64,000 nucleotides of DNA from contig CAVVFO010000002.1 in assembly GCA_963747595.1 (NCBI GenBank), forward strand, positions 1,116,001 through 1,180,000, given 5' to 3'. Below the pieces are notes generated by a model. The model was not told the origin of the DNA and did no database searches. It worked only from the letters and a program-made list of their open reading frames with translations. The translations under genes were made by a program, and so were the position numbers. Positions within the stretch are counted from its first letter, which is position 1. Each line of letters opens with the position of its first letter. Positions 17,823 through 25,850 of the stretch are shown in pieces. This DNA is from Oleiagrimonas sp963747595 (GTDB lineage Bacteria > Pseudomonadota > Gammaproteobacteria > Xanthomonadales > Rhodanobacteraceae).

Positions 17823-17849
17823 TAAAGTTCCGCCGCCACCGGCCGATAG
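17823..17849 (+). promoter_or_regulatory. Sigma-28 promoter for the fliK-like/flhB-like pair
   Basis: TAAAGTTC, an 11-nt spacer, then GCCGATAG on the plus strand, 24 bp before the fliK-like start. It is divergent from the sigma-28 promoter of STAS-cheYA, so both transcription units would be switched on by the same sigma factor. Confidence 0.92.
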
Positions 17850-17873
17850 GGACTGCGATAGCCGGAGTGCCAC

Positions 17874-19058
17874 GTGATCATTCAACCCACAAACCTGGCC
17901 GCGTTGACCTGGGCTGGCGCCGCCGCCGGCACCATGCCCGGTGCGTGGCGTGTGGGCAGCGTGCAGGCCGGCCGCGTGCTGGACCAGCTGGCGCTGAGCC
18001 GCTATGTCCTGCAGATCGGCGGCGTGACCGTGGAGGCCGATACGTCCGATGCGCAGGCGCTGCCCCGCCAGTTCCAGGCACGCGTGCTCAGCAACGGCTC
18101 GATCCCGCTGCTGGAAATCATCGACACGCAGGCCGAAAGCCCCCTCAACAAGCTGCTGCGGGCACAACTGCCGCGCCAGGGCGGTTACGCGCCGGTGCTG
18201 GCGGATCTGGCCGCAGTGGCGCGGCACCCGGCCATGCGTGAACTGCCGACACCGGTGCGCTACGCGCTGGCCAGCATGGAAGCGGCCATTCGCAGCCCGG
18301 CCGATCTGTCGGCGGCTGCAGGGTTGAAACGGGCGCTGTCCAATTCGGGCCTGTTCTTCGAACACGCATTGCTGCGTGCGGCGCTGGCGCCTGAAGGCAG
18401 TGGCCTCGATCACCTGGCGGCCGACTGGAAGGCGACACTGCTGCGCCTGAGCCGCGTGCTGCAGAACACACCGTCCGCACGCATCGCATCCGGGCAACAG
18501 CCACCATCATCGACCACCGAGCCTGGCCCGCCCTTGCGCTCACGGCCGATGCAGCCACAGCAACGCATCCAGTTGCCGCGCGAGCAGCAACATCCGAGCA
18601 CGATCCTAGCCGGCATGCGCGATCATGTCGGCGCAGCGCTGTCGCGGCTGGAAATTGCCCAGCTCGAGGCACACCCGGGCCAGCCGGGTCCAACGGCCTG
18701 CATGATCGAAATTCCCGTGCACGGACGTGACCATGGATACGATGTGGTGCAGATGCGCATCGAGCGGGACACCACTCCCGCCCCGGCATCGGAACCCGGC
18801 ACCTGGACGCTGGGTTTCAGCGTCGACCTGCCCGCACTGGGGCCGATACAGGCCGAGATCACGGTCCATGCACGCAAGATCGGCGTTCGCCTGTGGGCCG
18901 AGCGCCACGACACCGTGCAGCGCCTCGAAGCAGGTGCAGAGAAACTGACCCGACGCCTGGACGCCAGCGCGCTGCACCTGGAACGCATGCAATGCCGCCA
19001 GGGACTGCCGCAATCGGGGCAAGAGGTCCGCCGGCCCCTGTTCGAGGCCAGCGCATGA
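17874..19058 (+). CDS. FliK-like (hook-length-control C-terminal domain) protein
   Basis: 394 residues, starting MIIQPTNLAALTW. The N-terminal half is rich in Ala and Leu, with a beta-rich stretch (YVLQIGGVTVEADT and ARVLSNGSIPLLEI). The C-terminal third (about residues 270-370) reads IEIPVHGRDHGYDVVQMRIERD, then SVDLPALGPIQAEITVHARKIGVRLWAE, resembling the Flg_hook domain of FliK. A dedicated fliK gene exists at 54626, so this is a paralogue-like second protein. Its stop overlaps the next gene as ATGA. Confidence 0.75.
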   Translation: MIIQPTNLAALTWAGAAAGTMPGAWRVGSVQAGRVLDQLALSRYVLQIGGVTVEADTSDAQALPRQFQARVLSNGSIPLLEIIDTQAESPLNKLLRAQLPRQGGYAPVLADLAAVARHPAMRELPTPVRYALASMEAAIRSPADLSAAAGLKRALSNSGLFFEHALLRAALAPEGSGLDHLAADWKATLLRLSRVLQNTPSARIASGQQPPSSTTEPGPPLRSRPMQPQQRIQLPREQQHPSTILAGMRDHVGAALSRLEIAQLEAHPGQPGPTACMIEIPVHGRDHGYDVVQMRIERDTTPAPASEPGTWTLGFSVDLPALGPIQAEITVHARKIGVRLWAERHDTVQRLEAGAEKLTRRLDASALHLERMQCRQGLPQSGQEVRRPLFEASA

Positions 19059-19315
19059 GTGGTCCCACGCCACGCCGCCAGGTCGTGCTGCGCTTTCGCG
19101 GCCCGGACACGCAGCCCTCCCTGATTCCGGATCTGGATGCCCGGCAGACGGATGCCCTGCAAGCCACCGCAGAACGCATGGGGCTGCCGCGCCTGTCCGA
19201 CCCGCAACTGTCCGCCCTGCTTGCCGCCGTGCGCCTGCACGAGGAGATCCCCACCGAGCTGTATGCGGCATCCGCCGCGGTCATCGGACTGATCTACGAC
19301 AGCATCGAGGACTGA
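19055..19315 (+). CDS. FlhB C-terminal-like protein (FhlB/EscU-type)
   Basis: 86 residues. The sequence ending LHEEIPTELYAASAAVIGLIYDSIED resembles the last part of FlhB, including the substrate-specificity-switch domain after the autocleavage site (compare IPASLYVAVAQVLAYVY in the full FlhB of this window). It has no membrane segments and no NPTH cleavage motif. It is translationally coupled to the FliK-like gene, reproducing in miniature the FliK-FlhB partnership that sets export specificity. Function is not established. Confidence 0.75.
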   Translation: MSGPTPRRQVVLRFRGPDTQPSLIPDLDARQTDALQATAERMGLPRLSDPQLSALLAAVRLHEEIPTELYAASAAVIGLIYDSIED

Positions 19316-19388
19316 CATTCGGGTCCCGGTCATTCAAGGCCGCGACCGCACAGGAGCACAAGACCCGTTTCATGCGCCGCAAATGCGC

Positions 19389-19419
19389 AAAGCCGCCCCG
19401 CGCAAGCAGGGACGGCTTT
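19389..19419. terminator. Bidirectional terminator-like hairpin
   Basis: AAAGCCGCCCC and GGGACGGCTTT form an 11-bp stem with one mismatch around a 9-nt loop, placed in the 148-bp gap between the convergent flhB-like and secreted-protein genes. The stem itself supplies the short A and T tracts on the two strands. Confidence 0.5.
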
Positions 19420-19463
19420 CCTGGCGAACCCGCAAGGCATGCCGAGACATGCCACCCGGGCTG

Positions 19464-19820
19464 TTACCAGCTGCGAACCGACACGATCTTGAGTGTGTAC
19501 GCCTGCATCGTGGAGCGAAAGCGGAAACGGCGGCCCATGTCGAACTTCAGGCTCTTGCCGGGGGCAATATTGGACGTGCCCGCGGGCCAGCCCTTGCGCT
19601 TCTCGATCACTTTGCCGCTCCCATCCTTGGCCATGATCTCGACCTGTGCGGCAGCCGGCGAGCTGCAGTTGTTCACCAGGTTTCCGGGCATGTGCATGGG
19701 ACGGCCGGGGCCGGAAGGAACCACCTTGAAATCCTGCACCGAAAAATCCTTGACGGAACAGTCGGCGTGAGCGGCCAGGGGAACCGCGGCGAATATGGCG
19801 GCTGCCAGCAGCATTTTCAT
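19464..19820 (-). CDS. Small secreted protein under sigma-28 control
   Basis: 118 residues with a clear signal peptide (MKMLLAAAIFAAVPLAAHA, cut probably after AHA). The mature protein is about 99 residues with two Cys (early DCSVKD and VNNCSSP) that could form a disulphide. It includes the basic stretches IEKRKGWPAG and MGRRFRFRS. I do not recognise the family; the pattern of paired beta-strands is what can be seen. A near-perfect FliA promoter lies 64 bp upstream, so it is likely expressed with late flagellar genes. It is monocistronic between a convergent terminator and the divergent end of the EAL-HDOD gene. Confidence 0.8.
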   Translation of the reverse strand: MKMLLAAAIFAAVPLAAHADCSVKDFSVQDFKVVPSGPGRPMHMPGNLVNNCSSPAAAQVEIMAKDGSGKVIEKRKGWPAGTSNIAPGKSLKFDMGRRFRFRSTMQAYTLKIVSVRSW

Positions 19821-19883
19821 AACATCGAGCCTCTTGACTTGCGGGATTGGAGTCCGCCATGTGGAAGTGCGGCGGCACTTCCT

Positions 19884-19910
19884 TTATCGGCCCGCACGCC
19901 AGGAACTTTA
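19884..19910 (-). promoter_or_regulatory. Sigma-28 promoter for the small secreted protein
   Basis: On the minus strand the site is TAAAGTTC, an 11-nt spacer, then GCCGATAA. The -10 matches the FliA consensus at all 8 positions. The only downstream gene in range is the secreted-protein gene at 19820. Confidence 0.93.
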
Positions 19911-19957
19911 GGGTTGCCGGGATGTCGGCGGAGATAACATCTCCCATGGAGACGGAC

Positions 19958-21253
19958 TCAGTCCGTCGCGGTCTCGGCACCGCCGGCAAAGCGGTACACC
20001 TCATCGGCCCACTCGGCCGCATGCAGGTAGGTGTCGGCCAGATCCACGACCTTGCCCGACGCGTTGCGGATGGTCACCACATAGCCCGTCTCCCACGCAC
20101 GCACCTGTCCCAGCAGGGGCGCCAGCGGTCCGCTGTCCTCGACCAGGGCTTCACGCACCTGCTCGGCGACCGGAACCTGCTCCAGCACGAACTCCATGGG
20201 TGCATTCATCATGGTGTCCAGCAGGGAGAACAGACCGGTCAGGAATGCGTGCTCCTGCATATCCCGCGCCAGGCCCCGCCCCAGCAGTTCGCACATGCGC
20301 GCCCGCGTGAGCGCGAACTTCAGCAGCTCCGGCGGGTTATCATCCATCCCCGCAAGACTCATGGCGTAGACCCAGTTGCGGATCCGCGCCACGCCGAAAA
20401 AGATCGCCGCATGCTGCAGTGACTTCAACTTGCGCGGCAGGTTGAAGTAGGCGGAGTTGACGCAATTGAGAAGTTTGTAGCTGAGCACCGCATCATTGCG
20501 GATCAGCTTCTCCAGCTCGATGGGGCCGTTGTCCGGGTTCTGCAGTGCCGCCATCAGACGCAGCACGTTGAGCTTGTTCGGCTTGATCTTGCTGGCATCC
20601 AGCGCATCGGGACGGAATAGGTAGCCGCCCTGGTATCCGTCGAACTCGAGCCGCTCGCACAGGCGATAGGCGGCATGGTCGTCGACATGGGTCGCCAGGA
20701 CCAGAATGCCCAATGCGTGCAGCCGCTTGATGGCCTCGGCCATCGCCTCGGTGTTGATATGCGCCGAACGCACATCCAGGCTGACATACCGCACATTGCG
20801 CATCAGCGCGGCAATGCGCGTGGCCACCCCGGGCGACACGCCCCCGCGCTGCACCAGCCCGTCCATCATCAACAGCACGCCGCGCCCGGCGGTCTCCTCC
20901 AGAGCGGCGACAGTCTCCTCGTCAAAGCCCACATCCTGGCCGACGATGATGCCGATATTTCCACCCGAGGGCAGTACGTGGGCGTGGCTCAGCAAGACCT
21001 CGCGGTTGCAGCGCACCAGCGCTCGCGCGCCACCGATCAGCCGCCTGATGTTGCCGTTGGCAAACACGTCCAGGATGGTCTGCGTGGTGACCGGACAGGC
21101 TTCACCTGCGGCGTCGCGCGGCTGCAGTTCGTACGCGAACAGCGTGCGCTGACGATCCAGGATCGGTACACGGCTGAACGGCAGCACGGCCTCGTCGACG
21201 CCCTCCTCCCCCACAGCAGCACCGGCATCGGAAGGCTCGTTCATGGGCGTCAT
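19958..21253 (-). CDS. EAL-HDOD (YuxH-type) signalling protein
   Basis: 431 residues. The N-terminal EAL-like domain (about residues 25-215) begins SRVPILDRQRTLFAYELQPRD, where the catalytic E-A-L is replaced by E-L-Q, and ends with GYQGGYLFRP. The HDOD domain (about residues 225-410) contains ELEKLIRNDAVLSYKLLNCVNSAYF and HAAIFFGVARIRNWV. The EAL residues are degenerate, so c-di-GMP hydrolysis is unlikely; binding or a scaffold role is more likely. It begins 40 bp after flgN and is probably in the flgM-flgN transcript. ATGs at 21253 and 21244 are both possible. Confidence 0.88.
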   Translation of the reverse strand: MTPMNEPSDAGAAVGEEGVDEAVLPFSRVPILDRQRTLFAYELQPRDAAGEACPVTTQTILDVFANGNIRRLIGGARALVRCNREVLLSHAHVLPSGGNIGIIVGQDVGFDEETVAALEETAGRGVLLMMDGLVQRGGVSPGVATRIAALMRNVRYVSLDVRSAHINTEAMAEAIKRLHALGILVLATHVDDHAAYRLCERLEFDGYQGGYLFRPDALDASKIKPNKLNVLRLMAALQNPDNGPIELEKLIRNDAVLSYKLLNCVNSAYFNLPRKLKSLQHAAIFFGVARIRNWVYAMSLAGMDDNPPELLKFALTRARMCELLGRGLARDMQEHAFLTGLFSLLDTMMNAPMEFVLEQVPVAEQVREALVEDSGPLAPLLGQVRAWETGYVVTIRNASGKVVDLADTYLHAAEWADEVYRFAGGAETATD

Positions 21254-21293
21254 GGCAGGAATCGTCTCTGATGCGTATATTGATTAGGTGCGT

Positions 21294-21734
21294 TCAGACG
21301 TGCGAACGCGTCATGTTGAGCGGTGCACTGACCTGCTTGCCACCCGGCCCGTACAACGCGGCACCACGGTCGGCGCCGGTGACCAGATCAATGGCCTCGC
21401 GGACATGTTGCAGGCGGCGCTGCACGATGCGGCCATTCACGTCGTTCATGCCGCGACAGGACTCCAGCCCCGCCAGCACGGCGTCCCACCCGGGGACCGC
21501 GGCTGGATCGACGGGATCCAGTTCGCCCGCCAGATGCAGGCGTTCCGCATCCAGCGTCTCCAGCTGCTCGAGCTGCTGCTGCTTGCGCACGCCCACGGCA
21601 TCCAGCGCATCGGCATCGGCGGCATCGAGAGCGGCCCGTTCGTCACGCAGGGCCTCTTCCAGCGCATCGACTGCCTGACGCATCTCGCCGACCACGGCGT
21701 GCAGCGAATCCAGGATGTCGCCGCGCCGGGTCAT
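21294..21734 (-). CDS. flgN: Flagellar export chaperone FlgN
   Basis: A cytoplasmic chaperone for the hook-filament junction proteins FlgK and FlgL. The 146-residue protein is a long helical coil (LHAVVGEMRQAVDALEEALRD, DAVGVRKQQQLEQLETLDAER) with the size and charge pattern of FlgN. It starts 2 bp after flgM, the conserved flgM-flgN arrangement. Identification rests on length, helical pattern and neighbour. Confidence 0.85.
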   Translation of the reverse strand: MTRRGDILDSLHAVVGEMRQAVDALEEALRDERAALDAADADALDAVGVRKQQQLEQLETLDAERLHLAGELDPVDPAAVPGWDAVLAGLESCRGMNDVNGRIVQRRLQHVREAIDLVTGADRGAALYGPGGKQVSAPLNMTRSHV

Positions 21735-21736
21735 GA

Positions 21737-22048
21737 TCAGCCCTTGCCGCCGATCTGGCTTTCGACCTTCAGCAGCTTGTCGGCGATGCGCGTGGCATCG
21801 ACGTTGTAGTTGCCGCTGGCCAGTGCCTGGCGGACGCGCTGCACATGCGCCGCATCCACGGGCGCCGAGCTGCCCTGTATGCGCGATGCCTGGCCGATGG
21901 CCTGTGCCGACGCCGTCAGCTGCACACTGTCGCCTTGCGGTCCCGGTGTCTGCGCGCCAGCCTCGGCCGACGCCGTGCCTGCCTTGTTCTGCGGACTGTT
22001 CTGCAGTGCGGCCTGCTTGAGACCTGTCGAATGTATGGTGTTGTTCAT
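21737..22048 (-). CDS. flgM: Anti-sigma-28 factor FlgM
   Basis: Binds and holds FliA until it is exported through the finished hook. The 103-residue protein has a disordered N-terminal half rich in Gln, Ala and Gly, and the conserved C-terminal sigma-28-binding half: VDAAHVQRVRQALASGNYNVDATRIADKLLKVE. It has its own sigma-28 promoter, which gives a feedback loop after the checkpoint. Confidence 0.93.
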   Translation of the reverse strand: MNNTIHSTGLKQAALQNSPQNKAGTASAEAGAQTPGPQGDSVQLTASAQAIGQASRIQGSSAPVDAAHVQRVRQALASGNYNVDATRIADKLLKVESQIGGKG

Positions 22049-22087
22049 ATCCTGGACCTCGCCGGGATCAATGTCTGTTCATGGCCG

Positions 22088-22114
22088 GTATCGGCCGCTT
22101 TTGCGGAAACTTTA
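22088..22114 (-). promoter_or_regulatory. Sigma-28 promoter for flgM-flgN
   Basis: On the minus strand TAAAGTTT, an 11-nt spacer, then GCCGATAC. The -35 matches the FliA consensus exactly. It lies 40 bp upstream of flgM, in the gap downstream of flgA. Confidence 0.94.
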
Positions 22115-22143
22115 GGCGTGCGACGCGGCCTGCGTCGACCACG

Positions 22144-22842
22144 TCAGGGTAGCGCCCGCACCAACCCGGCGCCGAGGACCGTGGCATCCAGCGTCCGCCC
22201 GGAGCTCACGTTGCGCACCTGCACGCGCTCACCCGCATCGCCGCCTGCAAGCGCCACACCGGCAGCCCGCACCTTGATCCCCGACATATCCACCATCACC
22301 GTGACCTGGTCACCGCGTCGCACCACTTCACGATGGGCGAGCATCGCCGGGGTCAAGACGACGCCGGCACGCAAAGGCCGCGCCACCGGCCGTCCCGATG
22401 CCTGTGTCAGCGAGGACAGATATCCGTAGCCCAGCCGGCTCACGTCGCGCTCCTGCAACGCCACGTCATTGGCGCCGATGCTGTCCTTGCGCGCCAGCGC
22501 ACGGGTGGTCACCAGCACCTTGCGGAAGATCCGCACCTTGACGCCGACCCGCAACGACCACGCCCGCGGCGCGGCGCAACTGACCTCCACGCTAACCCGG
22601 TTGCCGCGGATGCGCCCACCCGGAATACGCGATCGCAGCGACTGCGTGCAGGCAGCCAAGCGCAACCGCGAATCCAGCGTGCTGGCATGCGCCACCACCC
22701 GCGCATCGGCCGGCGCCGTCGCACGCACCTGCGCCACCGCCGCCTTTTCGATGGCCTGCAACGATTCATTGCCGCTCGCCATGGCAGAGCCGGCCAGCAT
22801 GATGCCGACCAGCACCAGCAGTGCGCGCGGCAAGCGCGTCAT
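22144..22842 (-). CDS. flgA: Flagellar P-ring assembly chaperone FlgA
   Basis: Periplasmic chaperone for FlgI. The 232-residue protein has a signal peptide (MTRLPRALLVLVGIMLAGSAMA), a beta-clip/SAF region (ARKDSIGANDVALQERDVSRL) and the C-terminal block VTVMVDMSGIKVRAAGVALAGGDAGERVQVRN, typical of FlgA. The ATG at 22842 overlaps the stop of the upstream MCP-like gene as ATGA, so its expression is tied to that gene. Confidence 0.92.
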   Translation of the reverse strand: MTRLPRALLVLVGIMLAGSAMASGNESLQAIEKAAVAQVRATAPADARVVAHASTLDSRLRLAACTQSLRSRIPGGRIRGNRVSVEVSCAAPRAWSLRVGVKVRIFRKVLVTTRALARKDSIGANDVALQERDVSRLGYGYLSSLTQASGRPVARPLRAGVVLTPAMLAHREVVRRGDQVTVMVDMSGIKVRAAGVALAGGDAGERVQVRNVSSGRTLDATVLGAGLVRALP

Positions 22843-24149
22843 GCTGGCGCTCCCACGAGATCGGACAGCGCATGCGTCACCCGATCGAGCGCCTGGTTCA
22901 ATTCCTTGACCAGGGCATTGGCCCGGGCCTTGTCGCCATCCCTGACCAGGCTCACGAACTGACGACTCTGTCCCGCGAAGGCCTGCCCGGCCGACGTCAG
23001 ATCCTGCAGCGCAGGATGCGCCGGAAGGTGCTGCTGCAGGCCGGCAATCCAGGTTTCCATGGAACCGGTATCGAACCAGCGCCTGTCGACACTGTCCGGC
23101 GCCCGCAGTGCCAGATTCAACGCATGCCTGTACCCGGAGCCGGCTTCGCGGATCGCCTGACTGAGGCTGGCGACGTCGCTGCCCGCCTCGGCCTGCAGAC
23201 ACTGCGCACTCAAATGGTGCGCCGTCAGGCTGGCCCGCGCCAGGGAATCGAGCTGGCGTTGACTCTCGCTGCTCAACCGGGTCATGGTGTCCAGCCCGCT
23301 TTGTGACGAGGTCACCCGGGTCTGCAGTTCACGCCCCGCGGTCTGCACGGACTGCACATGGTGCTGCACCTGGGTCAGTACCGTGTCCACCGAATCCAGC
23401 GCCTCCTGAGTCGTTTGCAGGCGTTCGTCGGCATGATCCAGGCGCCGCAGGCTGTCTTCCACCGCCGATTCCAGCTGGCCGGCATATTCACCCACTGCCT
23501 GGGTCACATTCTCGATTTCAGCAGTGGCACTGGTGGTCTTTTCGGCCAGCTCCTTGACCTCATCGGCCACGACCGCAAACCCGCGACCGGCCTCGCCGGC
23601 ACGCGCTGCCTCGATGGCGGCGTTCAATGCCACCAGGTTGGTCTGGTGGGCGATATCCTGCACCGCCGTGGTCAGCCGGCCGATCTCGCTGAAAAAGCCG
23701 GAAAACTTGCCGTGTGTCTGCGTCATCGTGGACAGCGCGGAGCGCAGCAACCGCAGCTGGCCATCGAAATCGCGCACGCTGGCATCACCCTTGCCGGCCG
23801 ACTGCAGCGCCGTGGTCAGCGCCATCATCGCCTGCGTCAGGGTATTGCTCATGGCGGCACCGGCATCCGTCAAACGACTGACGCTGTCACGCGTGGATTG
23901 TGCCTGCGCCCCCAGATCGACCAGATGTTGCCCCAGCGCCTGGGTTCCCTCGAGGACCTGTCCCTGCTGCTCCAGCGCCCGGCCGGCATCGCCGTGGCTA
24001 TTGCGGCGCGCCGATCGCGCGTGCAGCAATGGCCCCAGTGCACGGGCTGCTGCAGGATACTGGCGCGACAGCTCCCGCACCCGGGTGCAGTCGCCGGCGG
24101 CCAGCGCCGTGGCCAGGTGTTCAACCGCTCGGCTTCGCAATAAAGGCAT
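22839..24149 (-). CDS. Soluble MCP-like chemoreceptor coupled to flgA
   Basis: About 436 residues from the start at 24149, with no membrane helix. A signalling hairpin (AHQTNLVALNAAIEAARAGE, GFAVVADEVKELAEKTTSA) sits near residues 170-210, with long flanking coiled coils and a helical C-terminal region (about residues 330-436) that lacks a docking pentapeptide. It is probably a cytoplasmic receptor. The ATG at 24149 is chosen because it lies after the sigma-54 promoter at 24277-24292; the reading frame continues upstream to 24440 but would cross that promoter. It overlaps flgA by 4 bp. Confidence 0.82.
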   Translation of the reverse strand: MPLLRSRAVEHLATALAAGDCTRVRELSRQYPAAARALGPLLHARSARRNSHGDAGRALEQQGQVLEGTQALGQHLVDLGAQAQSTRDSVSRLTDAGAAMSNTLTQAMMALTTALQSAGKGDASVRDFDGQLRLLRSALSTMTQTHGKFSGFFSEIGRLTTAVQDIAHQTNLVALNAAIEAARAGEAGRGFAVVADEVKELAEKTTSATAEIENVTQAVGEYAGQLESAVEDSLRRLDHADERLQTTQEALDSVDTVLTQVQHHVQSVQTAGRELQTRVTSSQSGLDTMTRLSSESQRQLDSLARASLTAHHLSAQCLQAEAGSDVASLSQAIREAGSGYRHALNLALRAPDSVDRRWFDTGSMETWIAGLQQHLPAHPALQDLTSAGQAFAGQSRQFVSLVRDGDKARANALVKELNQALDRVTHALSDLVGAPA

Positions 24150-24276
24150 GTCGCTCACTTGCTCCAGTAGAAATGTGCGGGTGACGAAAGCCAGCGGCCA
24201 CAGCACCCGATGATTCGCCAACCGCTTGCAGCACATCGGCGGCTGGGCGTGAAAATTGAATCGTCCCTGCCGTCGA

Positions 24277-24292
24277 AGCAATTCATGTGCCA
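24277..24292 (-). promoter_or_regulatory. Sigma-54 promoter for the MCP-like gene and flgA
   Basis: On the minus strand TGGCAC-ATGAA-TTGCT matches the sigma-54 -24/-12 consensus (TGGCAC-N5-TTGC). It lies in a 320-bp divergent gap that also holds the sigma-28 promoter of cheV (24408-24434). The rest of that gap shows nothing else recognisable. Confidence 0.88.
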
Positions 24293-24407
24293 GCAGACCA
24301 CGTTGGATGCCATGCTCATCCTGCAGCGATGCGCCCGTCCCGCAGTGACAGGCCACATCGCGCGGGCACGCGACGCATCGCGCCCTGCATCCATCGCCTA
24401 AGGAACC

Positions 24408-24434
24408 TAAAGAAGCCATCAAACCGGCCGACAC
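24408..24434 (+). promoter_or_regulatory. Sigma-28 promoter for cheV
   Basis: TAAAGAAG, an 11-nt spacer, then GCCGACAC, 35 bp before the cheV ATG. It is divergent from the sigma-54 site of the mcp-flgA unit in the same gap. Confidence 0.82.
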
Positions 24435-24469
24435 AGCCACCGGACTTCCACAACCTTCGCGGAGCCTTC

Positions 24470-25417
24470 ATGGCGCAGGCCGTTCTCAGCAGCGTCGAAC
24501 AAATGACCCAGCTCGCCGGCCACAACCGGCTGGCCCTGCTGATGTTCCGGCTGGGCGCGGATCAGGATTTCGGCATCAACGTGTTCAAGGTGCGCGAGGT
24601 GATCCGGCGCCCGCCGATGGAACAGATGCCCGGCTTGCACGCCCTGCTCGCCGGCAGTTTCGACTATCGCGGCCAGACCATCCCGGTGATCGATCTCGCG
24701 GCGGCCATGGCGTATGCGCCGCTGGCCGGAGATCCCGAAGCCCACGTCATCGTCACCGAATTCAACCGTACCCTGCAGGCCTTCCTGATCGCCACAGTGG
24801 ACCGCATCGTGCATTGCGACGGTGCCGACATGCAGACCCCGGCGGCCACGCTGGGCTATGGCGACAAGGTCAATGCCGTCACCCGTATCGGTGGCCGCCT
24901 GCTGGCGGTGGTCGACGTGGAGCAGATCCTGGCGCAGCTGGATCCAAACCCGGTGGAGTTGTCCAATGAGCTGCGCCAGGTTGCGGCGCAGCAGCCGGCC
25001 ACGCCACGCCGCATCCTGGTGGTGGATGATTCCGCCGTCGCCCGGCAACGCATGATCGGCATTCTCGAGGCCATGAACTTCGACTGCGTAGTCGCTCGCG
25101 ATGGCGTGGAAGGGTTGGAGAAACTCCGCGAACTGGGCCTGGGCGAAGCGTCCGGCGGGGTCACCCTGATCATCTCCGACATCGAAATGCCGCGCATGGA
25201 CGGCTATGCCCTCACCCGCGCCATCCGCGAGGACGAGACGCTGAGCGCCGCGCCGGTTCTGCTGCACAGCTCGCTCAGCGGAGTCTTCAACACCTCCATG
25301 GTGGAGCGCGTCGGTGCCGACCGCTTCGTCGCCAAATTCCAGCCCGACGTGCTGGCGCGCGCCGTGCTCGATCTGCTGGAGCGCGACACCCCCGCGCAGA
25401 GCGCGCAGGACGCGTAG
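24470..25417 (+). CDS. cheV: Chemotaxis coupling/response-regulator protein CheV
   Basis: 315 residues: an N-terminal CheW domain (LMFRLGADQDFGINVFKVREV, FDYRGQTIPVIDLAAAM) and a C-terminal receiver (ILVVDDSAVARQRM, IISDIEMPRMDGYAL with the phospho-acceptor Asp, VAKFQPD with the Lys). It couples receptors to CheA and is itself phosphorylated. The start at 24470 has CGGAG upstream. Its TAG stop lies inside the GTAGGG end of the following REP-like repeat. Confidence 0.94.
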   Translation: MAQAVLSSVEQMTQLAGHNRLALLMFRLGADQDFGINVFKVREVIRRPPMEQMPGLHALLAGSFDYRGQTIPVIDLAAAMAYAPLAGDPEAHVIVTEFNRTLQAFLIATVDRIVHCDGADMQTPAATLGYGDKVNAVTRIGGRLLAVVDVEQILAQLDPNPVELSNELRQVAAQQPATPRRILVVDDSAVARQRMIGILEAMNFDCVVARDGVEGLEKLRELGLGEASGGVTLIISDIEMPRMDGYALTRAIREDETLSAAPVLLHSSLSGVFNTSMVERVGADRFVAKFQPDVLARAVLDLLERDTPAQSAQDA

Positions 25418-25670
25418 GGCGGGCCCATCCCGCAAGGGGGAATTCCTTCGGTCAGGAGCACGGCGTCGCATCCGCTTGCTTGCTCGCGTAGGGCAGATCA
25501 ACCCCGCAAGAGGATTTCCCTCGGTCAGGAGCAACGCGACGGATCCGCCTGCTTGCCTCGACAGTAGCCTGTCTCGAAGACAGGTGTATTTGCCGCAAGC
25601 AGGCGGCTCCGTCGCTGGCGCTCCTTGAGCCACCCCAAGGGGGCGACCCAAGGTGTGAGCCGCCCTGCGG
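25414..25670. repeat. Complex REP-like repeat cluster after cheV
   Basis: Several arms occur in a row: GTAGGGCGGGCCCATCCCGC, a second GTAGGGCAGATCAACCCCGC unit, a GATCCGCCTGCTTGC arm, and a reverse arm GCAAGCAGGCGGCTCCGTCGC-TGGCGCTCCTTGAGCC, then GAGCCGCCCTGCGG. It fills most of the 433-bp cheV-flgB gap and ends about 130 bp before the flgB promoter. Confidence 0.8.
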
Positions 25671-25799
25671 TGCCGGCGTCACGCCGGTGACGGTTTTTCG
25701 ACACTGGCGGCAACCGCGCGTGCCGCAGCGGCAATCTTTTGCCGCCCGACACGGACGCAGCCCGGCGCAAGGCCCGCCACGGTTGGGGTTTCATGCTGC

Positions 25800-25815
25800 T
25801 GGCACGCTCCTTGCG
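25800..25815 (+). promoter_or_regulatory. Sigma-54 promoter for the flgB operon
   Basis: TGGCAC-GCTCC-TTGCG matches the sigma-54 -24/-12 consensus. The flgB ATG lies 35 bp downstream. The site rules out an upstream in-frame ATG at 25815 as the flgB start. Confidence 0.93.
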
Positions 25816-25850
25816 TGAGTCTTCGCGAACGCATTTCGCGGAGCTCACGC

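Noticed and set aside
24149..24440. An N-terminal extension of the MCP-like protein reaching 24440
   Set aside because: It would start upstream of the sigma-54 promoter and adds cysteine-rich, non-family sequence.
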